DNA from: an uncultured Coriobacteriaceae bacterium
Lineage (GTDB): Bacteria; Actinomycetota; Coriobacteriia; Coriobacteriales; Coriobacteriaceae
Direction: 5' to 3'
NCBI GenBank assembly: GCA_944320725.1
Contig: CALUIM010000005.1
Location: 62,001-126,000 of the forward strand
Length of the DNA stretch: 64,000 nt
A program made the translations under genes and the position numbers. Under the pieces are notes generated by a model that was not told the origin of the DNA, did not search any database, and worked only from the letters and a program-made list of their open reading frames with translations. Positions 53,326-61,548 of this stretch are shown piece by piece (position 1 is the stretch's first letter; each line of letters starts with the position of its first letter).

Positions 53326-53985
53326 ATGAGCATGCGCAGTGCTACCAACAAGCGCACGCAGAACCGTGAGTATGCGGGTGCGACGCGCAAGTCCGCCGCA
53401 TCGGCGAAGCCCGCCCGCGCGGCAGCAGGTTCCGTACGCGTCGTTCCGGCGTCTGCCAAGGAGCGCCGCCGCGAGGCGGAGCGTGGGGAGTCGCTCGAGG
53501 GTCTTTCGCGCGAGGAGAAGAAGGCTCGCAAGCGCGAAGCGCGCATTCGCGAGGACCGGCTGTACTCCGTGGCGTCGATCATGATGAAGGACGACCCCGA
53601 CTACAAGCGTTTGCGCCGTGTGTTCTGGGTGCTGCTGGCGCTCGGCATGGTTGCCATCCTCGTGATTTGGGTTTTGCTGTTTGGCTTGTCGGACTCCACC
53701 GGTGAGATGACGTCTGCTGCGCAGCTTGCTGGTGTTGTCGTTGCGTATGCCCTTGTCATCGGCGCGTTCGTGTACGACTTCGTGAAGATTCGTCCGCTGC
53801 GCAACTACTATCGCGCGCAGGCTGAGGGCATGACCGACCGTAAGCTCGTTGAGATCATCGAGCGCGATGCCGCCAAGCGCGACAAGAAGGACGCTAAGAA
53901 GGACGAAGCTGCCACGGCTCCCGTTGCCGAGAGCGCAAAGCCCGCAAAGAAGAAAAAGTACAAGAACAATCGCTCGCGCCACTAG
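53326..53985 (+). CDS. Highly basic two-helix membrane protein
   Basis: 219 residues. The first 90 residues are Lys/Arg/Ala-rich (SREEKKARKREARIREDRLY). Two hydrophobic helices follow (about residues 105-124, WVLLALGMVAILVIWVLLFG, and 135-155), then a charged tail with Lys/Asp repeats ending YKNNRSRH. The ends should be cytosolic and could bind nucleic acid or ribosomes. I do not recognise a family. It begins three bases after purC and ends at a terminator. Confidence 0.75.
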   Translation: MSMRSATNKRTQNREYAGATRKSAASAKPARAAAGSVRVVPASAKERRREAERGESLEGLSREEKKARKREARIREDRLYSVASIMMKDDPDYKRLRRVFWVLLALGMVAILVIWVLLFGLSDSTGEMTSAAQLAGVVVAYALVIGAFVYDFVKIRPLRNYYRAQAEGMTDRKLVEIIERDAAKRDKKDAKKDEAATAPVAESAKPAKKKKYKNNRSRH

Positions 53986-54034
53986 CGCGCACTTGTCGCA
54001 GATGGGGTTCTCAGCCACCTGCATCAGTAATGTG

Positions 54035-54058
54035 AAGGGCCCCGCGCAAGGGGCCCTT
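54035..54058 (+). terminator. Terminator hairpin after the purC transcript
   Basis: AAGGGCCCC (54035-54043) pairs exactly with GGGGCCCTT (54050-54058), loop GCGCAA, followed by TTCC overlap of the T-rich edge. Confidence 0.75.
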
Positions 54059-54108
54059 TCCATGTGGCGGTAACGAATGCCGTCATCGAACCAGAACAGG
54101 ATGAGCAC

Positions 54109-55389
54109 ATGATTCGAGCAGCATTGACCGTGGAAGACGCGCGTGCCGGCATGCGCGCGCTCGCGCCTCAGATCGAGCGCTACGCAAAGTTAATCGTCGA
54201 GAAGGGCGTGAACGTGAAGCCAGGGCAGGAGCTCGTGATTAATGCTCCTGTTGAGAGCGCGGCGTTCGTGCGGCTGCTTGTTCGGTGCGGCTACGAGGCC
54301 GGTGCGGGGCATGTGACCGTTATCTGGTCGGACGATCAGGTTGGTCGTCTAACCTATGAGCATGTAGACACCGCGTATTTCGAGACTACGCCCGAGTGGC
54401 AGCGTGTGCAGCTTGATTCGCTCGCTCAGATGGGCGCGTGCTTTGTGTTTCTTGAGGGAGCCGATCCCGAGGCGTTGCGCGGCATCGATCCGGCGAAGCC
54501 CGCCGCGGCGTCGCGGGCGCGCAATACGCAGTGCAAGGATTTCAGGCGAGGACTCGATTTCAATCTCAATCCGTGGTGCATTGCCGGCGCACCCATTGCT
54601 GCGTGGGCGCGCCATGTGTTCCCCGGAGTCGACGATGAGGTGGCAATCTACCAGCTCTGGTGCGCCATCCTTTCGACCGCCCGTGCCAACGGCGAAGATC
54701 CCGAGAGCGATTGGGAGTTGCATGACGCGACGTCCGACAAGAATCTGCGCTTCTTGAACGAGCACCATTTCGATGCGCTGCGCTATACCGCGTCGAATGG
54801 CACCGATTTCGTGGTAGGCATGACCGACCGTCATGTGTGGGCCGGCGGCAAGAGCGAAACGCCCGATGGACATCCGTTCTTCCCCAACATTCCCACCGAG
54901 GAGGTCTTTACCTCGCCCGATTGCCGGCGCGTTGATGGCGTGGTGCACTCCGCCATGCCACTCATTCACCATGGCAACAAGGTAGATGGATTCTGGCTCA
55001 AGTTTGAGGGCGGCGCTGTGGTCGACTACGGAGCGCAAGTGGGGCTCGATACGCTGCGCAGCATTATCGAGACCGATGAGGGCGCGCGCCGCTTGGGCGA
55101 GGTCGCACTCATTTCCAAGAACACGCCGATCCGCGAGAGTGAGATTCTTTTCTACGATACGTTGTACGACGAGAACGCAAGCTGCCACTTGGCGCTGGGC
55201 GTTGGCTTTCCGGAGTGCTATGAGGGCGGTGCCGATATGGCGCCCGAGGAGCTGCTCGAGCACGGTGTCAACATGTCGAGCACCCATGTCGACTTCATGA
55301 TTGGCTCAGATGATCTCGACATCACCGGCATCATGGCAGACGGCACCGAGGTTCCCGTGTTTACCAACGGTCAGTGGTGCTGGGAGTAG
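54109..55389 (+). CDS. M29-family aminopeptidase
   Basis: 426 residues of the thermophilic aminopeptidase T / AmpS (M29) family, a dimetal exopeptidase in the cytosol. Conserved segments include NVKPGQELVINAPVESAAFV near the N-terminus, the metal-binding region FTSPDCRRVDGVVHSAMPLI (with Glu in PTEEVF just before), and the C-terminal NMSSTHVDFMIGSDDLDITG. ATG 54109 follows an AGGA eight bases upstream; GTG 54064 in the same frame lacks a ribosome site and lies in the terminator tail. Confidence 0.92.
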   Translation: MIRAALTVEDARAGMRALAPQIERYAKLIVEKGVNVKPGQELVINAPVESAAFVRLLVRCGYEAGAGHVTVIWSDDQVGRLTYEHVDTAYFETTPEWQRVQLDSLAQMGACFVFLEGADPEALRGIDPAKPAAASRARNTQCKDFRRGLDFNLNPWCIAGAPIAAWARHVFPGVDDEVAIYQLWCAILSTARANGEDPESDWELHDATSDKNLRFLNEHHFDALRYTASNGTDFVVGMTDRHVWAGGKSETPDGHPFFPNIPTEEVFTSPDCRRVDGVVHSAMPLIHHGNKVDGFWLKFEGGAVVDYGAQVGLDTLRSIIETDEGARRLGEVALISKNTPIRESEILFYDTLYDENASCHLALGVGFPECYEGGADMAPEELLEHGVNMSSTHVDFMIGSDDLDITGIMADGTEVPVFTNGQWCWE

Positions 55390-55444
55390 TGATGCCTGCG
55401 TCGCGTTGTCTTGGGCTCTGCTGGCATACGGCTGACCTATTCGG

Positions 55445-56170
55445 TTAGTCGGTGTTGTTGGTCCTCCAGCGATTCAGGGCGAGGTCGATCGGCTCGTTGA
55501 TAGTTTCTCGTGGGCAACCGAGTCCATCGAGGAACGCGACGATGTCTTCCTCGTACACGTCTGCAAGTCCGAAGAGATCCGCGTTTTCGCCCACCTGCCC
55601 GTCTGTCTTATCGACGATGCTCTTGACGATGTTGCGGCGGTCCTCCCACGTGACATCATGGAACGTGAAATCGCGTACAGCCCCTTCGCTGGTGGCGACA
55701 ATCCAGGCGGTGTGCTCCTTTTCGTGGTAGAGCACCTTAATCGAGCCAAGCTGGGCGGCAGAGACTTCCATGTCGCCCAGATCTTCGCTGTCGGGTGTTT
55801 CGAACTCGTATTTCACCCATGCAGCATGGAGCACGTAGCCGCCGTACACCATGATGCAGCCGGGCGTGGATTGCTTGCAGTGCTTGAGGTGCACCGCGCG
55901 GGCGATGAGCAGCAGGATGCCGACGATGAGGAGCGGCAACATCGTAAATGCAAGCATGAAGGGAGGCGTATCGGGTCGCATGATCTGCTCGAATGGCGTG
56001 GTAATGCAGGTCCAGATGCCGCATCCCGCAATAATAAGGAAGGTTACGGCAAAAGCGACGATACCCATGACGGTGCTGTCGCGCAGCCAGCTCTTCCGCG
56101 CGAGCCGATAGCGCTTTTCTTCATCAATGGCGAGCTCACGTATGCGATCCTGAGTATGGTTCGGCAACAT
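55445..56170 (-). CDS. Hypothetical two-helix membrane protein
   Basis: 241 residues. Two membrane helices (about residues 34-56, VMGIVAFAVTFLIIAGCGIW, and 72-92, AFTMLPLLIVGILLLIA) are followed by a soluble domain of about 145 residues. That domain may be PH-like (YVLHAAWVKYEFETPDSEDL, then GSIKVLYHEKEHTAWIVATS, then DVTWEDRRNIVKSIVD). Proteins of this plan are membrane-bound PH-domain proteins, but no partner is visible. It is convergent with the aminopeptidase gene. Confidence 0.8.
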   Translation of the reverse strand: MLPNHTQDRIRELAIDEEKRYRLARKSWLRDSTVMGIVAFAVTFLIIAGCGIWTCITTPFEQIMRPDTPPFMLAFTMLPLLIVGILLLIARAVHLKHCKQSTPGCIMVYGGYVLHAAWVKYEFETPDSEDLGDMEVSAAQLGSIKVLYHEKEHTAWIVATSEGAVRDFTFHDVTWEDRRNIVKSIVDKTDGQVGENADLFGLADVYEEDIVAFLDGLGCPRETINEPIDLALNRWRTNNTD

Positions 56171-56305
56171 GCTTACTCCTCGTATCCGCGCCCCCTCCTA
56201 AAACCTATGGTACGCCAACGGGCATCATGAGACCGTGGCGTATAGGTTGGATGCGAGGTTGTGCTCAAAGTGGGGTATAGGGTACGCATTGTTGCGGCGA
56301 ACTGC

Positions 56306-56311
56306 TACAAT
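56306..56311 (+). promoter_or_regulatory. -10 box of tRNA-Lys
   Basis: TACAAT, ten bases ahead of the mature tRNA 5' end. The same hexamer is used by the tRNA-Ser pair. The -35 is not clear (TACGCA at 17 bases). Confidence 0.55.
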
Positions 56312-56320
56312 AGCTCGCAC

Positions 56321-56396
56321 GGGCCGTTAGCTCAGCTGGCAGAGCAGGGGACTTTTAATCCCAAGGTCTAGGGTTCGAACCCCTAACGGCCCACCA
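56321..56396 (+). tRNA. tRNA-Lys (anticodon UUU)
   Basis: 76 bases with encoded CCA. The acceptor GGGCCGT pairs with ACGGCCC, discriminator A. The D-arm TAGCTCAGCTGGCAGAGCA, loop CTTTTAA and T-loop GGTTCGAACCC are all standard. The anticodon stem closes with one G-A mismatch at its top. Confidence 0.97.
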
Positions 56397-56408
56397 CTGT
56401 TTACCTGC

Positions 56409-56436
56409 GGGAATGTCGAAAGACGTTCCCTTTTTT
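56409..56436 (+). terminator. Intrinsic terminator of tRNA-Lys
   Basis: GGGAATGTC (56409-56417) pairs with GACGTTCCC (56422-56430), one G-T, GAAA tetraloop, followed by TTTTTT. A textbook terminator. Confidence 0.93.
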
Positions 56437-56487
56437 AGTGCCGATAACCCGAAATTTGGCAAATATGTAGCTGCTGTTTTCTTCTAG

Positions 56488-56541
56488 TAACCTGTTATAA
56501 CCTGTTATGAAAAGATGCATAAGGGTTAACTCCCTTATGCA
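56488..56541. repeat. Tandem 10-mer and adjacent palindrome
   Basis: TAACCTGTTA occurs twice without a gap (56488-56507). Nine bases on, TGCATAAGGG (56516-56525) and CCCTTATGCA (56532-56541) form a perfect 10-bp inverted repeat with loop TTAACT. This lies in a non-coding, lower-GC stretch between tRNA-Lys and the 192-bp element. Confidence 0.6.
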
Positions 56542-56629
56542 ATTGCGCCCATTTGGGGGGTGCGCGCCATGATGAACATGGCGATCATCATGGCGTGATG
56601 CGAGTTTTCCTGCGTTTCGAGACAAAAAT

Positions 56630-56821
56630 TGTCATTTAGTTCAGATTCCGGAGCGTTTGCCGCTTTCGAAGGGGCTGGGAAGCATCGATTTGGCGTCTTG
56701 ACCATTGTCCGAAGTCGTAAAAATCAATAATACATAGACTATTGAGCGCTTTTTAGCGCGTTGAGATGTTGCGAGAGACCTCGGATCAGCAGGCGTGCTC
56801 CGGAATCTGAACTAAATGACA
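56630..56821. mobile_element. Putative 192-bp miniature inverted-repeat element
   Basis: Bases 56630-56654 and 56797-56821 are perfect 25-bp inverted repeats (outer end TGTCATTTAGTTCAG). Similarity continues imperfectly inward (GAGCGTTTGCC against GAGCACGCCTG). The 142-bp interior has no coding potential, is AT-richer than the host and contains a small hairpin GCGCT-TTTT-AGCGC at about 56746. No clear target duplication is visible. This is the structure of a non-autonomous transposon (MITE). It accounts for much of the 695-base gene-free stretch 56397-57091; I see nothing definite in 56822-57091 except the likely promoter of the next gene. Confidence 0.65.
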
Positions 56822-57091
56822 CATAACGCGGATAATTCTAAAAAAATTTTCAAACCGATGCGCTGCCGCATGTGTTGCCGGCGCATGAGCACCGCGAAGG
56901 CATGCCGTGGAAAGCATCTGTCCATACGGTTACGCCGCGTCCTACCTTTCTTTCCCATACGCTTACCGGTAAGTCGCGTCCGAGTGCCCATGTTTGCCGT
57001 ATGATGCACATAACATGACGCTTCGGCGTTCCCTTGCCCCTGCCGCGCGGTGGTGGCAATGACCTGCAGGTTCGATAGAAAGGCAACACAG

Positions 57092-58786
57092 ATGGCAGAC
57101 GTACATGAGCTCCTCGACACATGGCTTGCCAACGTTAAGGACGAAGACCTTCTGACCGAGCTCAAGGCGATGAAGGAGGCTGGTGACGAGGACGCTATCA
57201 CCGACGCGTTCTTCCAGGATCTCGAGTTTGGTACCGCAGGTCTTCGCGGCACGCTTGGCGCTGGTACCAATCGCATGAACATCTACACTGTCGGCCGTGC
57301 CACGCAGGGATTTGCCGAGTATCTCGTGAAGAACTTCGAGAATCCCACGGTTGCCATCGCGCGCGATAGCCGCAACAACGGTGAGCTGTTCGTCAAGACC
57401 GCCGCAGCGATTTTCGCTGCCAACGGTGTTGTTGCCAAGGTGTATCCCAAGATTTCCCCGGTGCCTACGCTCTCGTGGGCCGTTCGCGACCTGAAGTGCT
57501 CCGGCGGCGTGTGCGTGACCGCCTCGCACAATCCGGCGCAGTACAACGGCTATAAGGCCTATGGTCCCGACGGATGCCAGATTGCGTCCGAGGTAGCCGA
57601 CGCTATCTCTGCTGCCATCGCCGGCGTTGACACCTGGAACGGCATCAAGACGATGGACTTCGACGAGGCATTGGCTGCAGGGAAGATCGAGTGGATCGGC
57701 GATGACTGCCTCGATCGTTACTACGACGCGGTTGCCGACAAGTCGGTGAGCAACCTGACCCCCGAGCAGGTCGCCGAGGCGCCGCTCAAGCTCGTCTACA
57801 CCCCGCTCAACGGTACTGGTCTCATCCCGGTAACCACCGTGCTCAACAAGGTGGGCGTTACCGACATCACCATCGTGCCCGAGCAGAAGGATCCGGACGG
57901 CAACTTCCCCACGTGCCCGTATCCTAACCCCGAGATCCGCGAGGCCATGCAGAAGGGCATCGACCTGTGCGAGCAGGTTCATCCCGACCTTTTGCTCACA
58001 ACCGACCCCGATGCCGACCGCGTAGGCGTTGCCTGCAAGGACGGCGACGACTACACGCTGCTCACCGGCAACGAGATGGGCGTGCTGCTGCTCGACTACA
58101 TCTGCAAGATGCGCGCCGAGCGCGGTGAGAACCTTGCCGAGAAGGTCGCGGTGACCACCATTGTGTCCTCTGCTATGGTTGACGCGCTTGCCGCCGAGTA
58201 CGGGTTCGAGATGCGCCGCTGCCTCACCGGCTTCAAGTACATCGGTGACATCATCACGTCGCTTTCCGATGCCGGCCAGGTTGACCGCTTCATCTTCGGT
58301 TTCGAGGAGTCTTATGGCTACCTCTCTGGCGACCACGTGCGCGACAAGGATGCCGTGAACGCCTCCATGCTCATCTGCCAGATGGCGCAGTACTACAAGC
58401 TGCAGGGCAAGAACCTCGCCCAGGCCATGAGCGACCTGTACGAGAAGTATGGGTACTACCACAACAAGACCATCTCGCTGTCCTACCCCGGCGCCGACGG
58501 TGCCGCGAAGATGGCGGGCATTATGGCCGGGCTGCGTGAGACCGCGCCTGCAGAGATTGCCGGCAGCAAGGTTGAGGCTGTGCTCGATTACAAGGACGGC
58601 GTAAACGGCCTGCCCAGGGCCAACGTCATCGAGTTCGATCTCGAGGGCGGCAACAAGGCAATTGTGCGCCCCTCTGGTACCGAGCCCAAGATCAAGCTCT
58701 ACATCTTCGCTAAGGGCGAGGATGCTGCTTCGGCCGATGCCCTCATGGACAAGATCGAGGAGGATGGTCGCAAGCTGCTCTCGTAG
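57092..58786 (+). CDS. Phospho-sugar mutase (phosphoglucomutase/phosphomannomutase)
   Basis: 564 residues, the long PgcA/PGM2-type alpha-D-phosphohexomutase. It interconverts hexose 1- and 6-phosphates and would channel the glucose-1-phosphate produced by galT into glycolysis. The phospho-serine loop is TASHNPAQYNG, the metal-binding loop is TTDPDADRVG, the sugar-binding loop is FEESYGYLSG and the phosphate-binding loop is RPSGTEPKIKLY. The opening DLEFGTAGLRG is typical of this subgroup. AGAAAGG precedes ATG 57092. Confidence 0.95.
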   Translation: MADVHELLDTWLANVKDEDLLTELKAMKEAGDEDAITDAFFQDLEFGTAGLRGTLGAGTNRMNIYTVGRATQGFAEYLVKNFENPTVAIARDSRNNGELFVKTAAAIFAANGVVAKVYPKISPVPTLSWAVRDLKCSGGVCVTASHNPAQYNGYKAYGPDGCQIASEVADAISAAIAGVDTWNGIKTMDFDEALAAGKIEWIGDDCLDRYYDAVADKSVSNLTPEQVAEAPLKLVYTPLNGTGLIPVTTVLNKVGVTDITIVPEQKDPDGNFPTCPYPNPEIREAMQKGIDLCEQVHPDLLLTTDPDADRVGVACKDGDDYTLLTGNEMGVLLLDYICKMRAERGENLAEKVAVTTIVSSAMVDALAAEYGFEMRRCLTGFKYIGDIITSLSDAGQVDRFIFGFEESYGYLSGDHVRDKDAVNASMLICQMAQYYKLQGKNLAQAMSDLYEKYGYYHNKTISLSYPGADGAAKMAGIMAGLRETAPAEIAGSKVEAVLDYKDGVNGLPRANVIEFDLEGGNKAIVRPSGTEPKIKLYIFAKGEDAASADALMDKIEEDGRKLLS

Positions 58787-58816
58787 CTTCTGCGCCACAT
58801 AGGCTGTTGCATGAAC

Positions 58817-58840
58817 GGGCCCCGCAGTGATGCGGGGCCC
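58817..58840 (+). terminator. Terminator hairpin after phospho-sugar mutase
   Basis: GGGCCCCGCA (58817-58826) pairs perfectly with TGCGGGGCCC (58831-58840), loop GTGA. Only a weak T-tract follows. Confidence 0.75.
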
Positions 58841-58932
58841 TGCTGGTGTGCGCCACGTTACGGCAGCGTGCATTTGCTACACTCAGAACGAGCGTGCTCC
58901 TGTTCAGCATCTCGGCATGAGGGGGTGGCGTT

Positions 58933-59412
58933 GTGGGAGGCATGTTGAGACGTTGCATAATCGGCGTGGTGGCGCTTGTCGTCGCCGTGATGCTTTCTGC
59001 TTGTGGCGGGCCTCCTGTATGGCTCGACGTCCAGTCGCCGCTTACCACGCGTGATATCGAGGTCGCTAAATCGCTCGCAACAGACTCGCTCACATGGGAT
59101 GCAACCGATGTCGCCGAGGTGCAAGAGCTGCAAGAACAAGGCAGCAGCCCGCGCGATCTTGGATCGTTTGGACATGCCATTCGCGGTGCCGAGGCAGCCG
59201 AGGATTACCTTGCCGCGCGCTACGGCGAGCAGTTTCGTGCCATAGCATTTTCTACGCCCTACGAATCGGCAATCGCGCCTGCATGGGGCGTTACGACGTG
59301 CGTCGTGGAATCGGGTCCGTATGAGGGCGAAACGTGCAAGGCGTCATATCGCCTGAAAGGCGCGATGACGTGGAAGGACGATTACGGCTCCATCTATCTG
59401 GGCGATGAGTAA
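58933..59412 (+). CDS. Small lipoprotein of unknown function
   Basis: 159 residues. The signal GVVALVVAVMLSAC ends in a lipobox (LSAC, Cys24), so the mature protein is lipid-anchored outside the membrane. The mature part has two Cys (TTCVVESGPYEGETCKASYR) that could form a disulfide. GTG 58933 is preferred because AGGGGG is eight bases upstream; ATG 58942 directly follows a purine run with no spacing. No family is recognised. Confidence 0.75.
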   Translation: MGGMLRRCIIGVVALVVAVMLSACGGPPVWLDVQSPLTTRDIEVAKSLATDSLTWDATDVAEVQELQEQGSSPRDLGSFGHAIRGAEAAEDYLAARYGEQFRAIAFSTPYESAIAPAWGVTTCVVESGPYEGETCKASYRLKGAMTWKDDYGSIYLGDE

Positions 59413-59432
59413 AACAGTATCCTTGGTATCAG

Positions 59433-60698
59433 TTAGATCGCGGCGCTGAGGCTGCGCGCGCGGCGGATGGCTTCGGGGACGCGAGCGGCTAGTAGGTCGA
59501 TATCCTTGGCACGCACATCATCGGCAAGCGAAAGACGCAGGCTGCCGCGCGCCCAGCGCGGATCGGTTATACCGAGCGCGGTGATGACATGCGAAGGCCC
59601 GGTCTCGCCTGTGGAGCAGGCTGAGCCCGTGGCGGCGGCAACACCTGCGCGGTCGAGCAGCACCACAAGTAGCTCGCCATCCACGTCTTTGCAAAGGAGC
59701 GAAGCAATGCCCGGTAGGCGACGGTCGGCATGGGGGTCGCCGGTTGCGCGCACGTCGGGAACAGTAGTAACAATGCGTTCGATGAGCTCGTCGCGAAGAT
59801 GCGCCACGCGTTCCATGCGCGCTGCTTGATCATTGAGCTCCTGCTCAAGTGCGGTCGCCATGCCAACGGCACCTGCGACGTTTTCGGTGCCGGCACGCAT
59901 GCCGCGCTCCTGAGCGCCCCCTTGGATAAGGGGCGGAATGGAGAACCCTTCGCGCAGGTAGAGCGCGCCGGTTCCGCGCGGTCCGTGGAACTTGTGCGCC
60001 GAGAGCGAGAGCGCGTCCACGTCAAGCTCCTGCACGTTTACCGGGATATGTCCTACCGCCTGCACCGCATCGGTGTGGAAGGGCACGTCATGCGCGTGTG
60101 TTATCTGAGCGAGCTGAGAGACCGGTTGGATTGTGCCCACTTCGTTGTTGGCGAGCATAATCGATACCAGCGCAGCAGGGGGAGCGTCGATCCCATCGGC
60201 ATCGTTGCGCTGCTGTAGCTGCGCAAGCGTTTTTGCGAGCGTTTCCGGCGCTACGTGGCATTGCGCATCGACGGGCAGGTAGATGGTCTCCACGCCGCTG
60301 CGTGCGAGTGCCTCGCAGGTATGGAGCACCGCATGGTGCTCGACAGCGCTGGTAATCAGGCGAACGGGAGCATCCGCTCCGTAGAGATCGCGAAACCGCT
60401 GCACGGCCCCGGTAAGCACCCATACATCAGATTCCGATCCACCGCTCGTGAAATAGATTTCGCGCGGCAACACCGCGCCAAGGCATGAGGCGATGCGCGA
60501 GCGCGCCGCCTCGAGTGCCTCCGCAGCTTCCCGCGAAATGCGATGGATGCCGCTCGGGTTGCCGTAGGCGGAGGTGAGATACGGCATCATGGCATCGAGC
60601 GCCGCGGGCGCAAGCGGTGTGGTGGCGGCATTATCTGCGTAGATGTAGGGCATATCGGCGGCGTGCGCCGCTGCTTCATGCGGTGTAGATTCGTTCAT
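59433..60698 (-). CDS. Cysteine desulfurase (NifS/IscS class)
   Basis: 421 residues, pyridoxal-phosphate enzyme that takes sulfur from cysteine for Fe-S clusters or tRNA thiolation. The opening YIYADNAATTPLAPAAL, PLP Lys236 in SAHKFHG, and persulfide Cys361 in GSACSTGE are visible. GAGGAG precedes ATG 60698. It could supply sulfur to the nearby redox module or to tRNA modification; the window gives no stronger clue. The gene is 26 bases downstream of a small membrane protein gene and may share its transcript. Confidence 0.95.
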   Translation of the reverse strand: MNESTPHEAAAHAADMPYIYADNAATTPLAPAALDAMMPYLTSAYGNPSGIHRISREAAEALEAARSRIASCLGAVLPREIYFTSGGSESDVWVLTGAVQRFRDLYGADAPVRLITSAVEHHAVLHTCEALARSGVETIYLPVDAQCHVAPETLAKTLAQLQQRNDADGIDAPPAALVSIMLANNEVGTIQPVSQLAQITHAHDVPFHTDAVQAVGHIPVNVQELDVDALSLSAHKFHGPRGTGALYLREGFSIPPLIQGGAQERGMRAGTENVAGAVGMATALEQELNDQAARMERVAHLRDELIERIVTTVPDVRATGDPHADRRLPGIASLLCKDVDGELLVVLLDRAGVAAATGSACSTGETGPSHVITALGITDPRWARGSLRLSLADDVRAKDIDLLAARVPEAIRRARSLSAAI

Positions 60699-60724
60699 GA
60701 TGGCTCCTCGCGACACCGAAGAGC

Positions 60725-61213
60725 TTACCGCAGAATGAAGAACCAAGCCACGACAGCGATGATAACTAGCAGCGCGACAAGCAGCACGATATGCGCGACG
60801 TGCCGGCGCGCTCGCGCCTGCCGTGCGGTGAAAATCGCCTTGCCGGGCTTGGGCGTTTGGAGGTAGCGCTCGTAATGAAGCGGCGCGTGTTGAGGTTGAC
60901 CGTCTGGTCCCGCGGTGCGCTGCTGGCGTGGATGGGCAGGATGCGTGGGCCGTGTGCGGGGCAGATATTGCGGGTCGGAGGTGGCGACGCCCATATGCTT
61001 GCGGCCACTGGGAGCATCTACGTGCACCTGGTCGTCTTGAATGGGCTCTTGGGTGACATGCTGTCGCGGTCGTTGGTACGGGGCGCTCGACGACGTATAT
61101 CGTGGGGTGTCCGCATGCGATGCGTGCGCAACATCGTGCAAGGGCGCACGCATTGCGTCAACGCCCTGCTCGCGTAGATAGCGCGATGCGTTGCTGTTAT
61201 TGGTGCCGGCCAT
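60725..61213 (-). CDS. Tail-anchored hypothetical protein
   Basis: 162 residues. The first 125 are hydrophilic and low in predicted structure, rich in His, Pro, Arg and Gln (HPAHPRQQRTAGPDGQPQHA). A single C-terminal helix (about 140-160, VLLVALLVIIAVVAWFFILR) anchors it. ATG 61213 follows GAAGGA. No family recognised. It is upstream of, and close to, the cysteine desulfurase gene. Confidence 0.7.
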   Translation of the reverse strand: MAGTNNSNASRYLREQGVDAMRAPLHDVAHASHADTPRYTSSSAPYQRPRQHVTQEPIQDDQVHVDAPSGRKHMGVATSDPQYLPRTRPTHPAHPRQQRTAGPDGQPQHAPLHYERYLQTPKPGKAIFTARQARARRHVAHIVLLVALLVIIAVVAWFFILR

Positions 61214-61390
61214 GGTGTCCTTCTCTGGAAATTGCCCGGAACGCATCCATTGTACGATGAAGTGAGGGGCCTGCAGAAGTGTTAGAGAAAATGCGAAGGC
61301 AATCATGGGCATTCCACAGGGGGCACGTGGTGCACCTGCTCGTTGGGGCGGCTCGGATGACCGAGCGAAGCAGCGCAAGGCGCGTACGCT

Positions 61391-61426
61391 AAATCTAAGT
61401 CTTGGCAACTTAGATTTGATGATACT
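61391..61426 (+). promoter_or_regulatory. HAIR-like inverted repeat at the hsp20 promoter
   Basis: AAATCTAAGT (61391-61400) and ACTTAGATTT (61408-61417) are a perfect 10-bp inverted repeat with a 7-base spacer. The AGT-N7-ACT core matches the geometry of the actinobacterial HAIR operator bound by HspR (CTTGAGT-N7-ACTCAAG), but the outer bases differ. TTGGCA at 61402-61407 and GATACT at 61421-61426 are candidate promoter elements nearby. The rest of 61214-61390 shows no gene. Confidence 0.55.
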
Positions 61427-61500
61427 GTGACGCTTAAAAAATCTGAATTAGTCCGTTTAGCGAATCGCGAGCGGGGCATAACAGAGATGTCCAACGAAGT

Positions 61501-61544
61501 CCCGGGTTCCACCACGAACGCCGGGCAATCACGAAGGAGTGATT
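61501..61544 (+). promoter_or_regulatory. Folded hsp20 leader; possible RNA thermometer
   Basis: Two adjacent stem-loops precede the start codon. CCCGGGTTC (61501-61509) pairs with GAAC-G-CCGGG (61516-61525, one bulge). AATCAC (61527-61532) pairs with GTGATT (61539-61544), enclosing GAAGGA, the ribosome-binding site. ATG follows four bases later. Small heat-shock genes are frequent targets of RNA thermometers; function here is inference. Confidence 0.45.
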
Positions 61545-61548
61545 TTTT

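Noticed and set aside
56812-57282. A 156-codon minus-strand frame at the right end of the 192-bp element
   Set aside because: Overlaps the start of the phospho-sugar mutase, is compositionally unlike real proteins and has no ribosome site.
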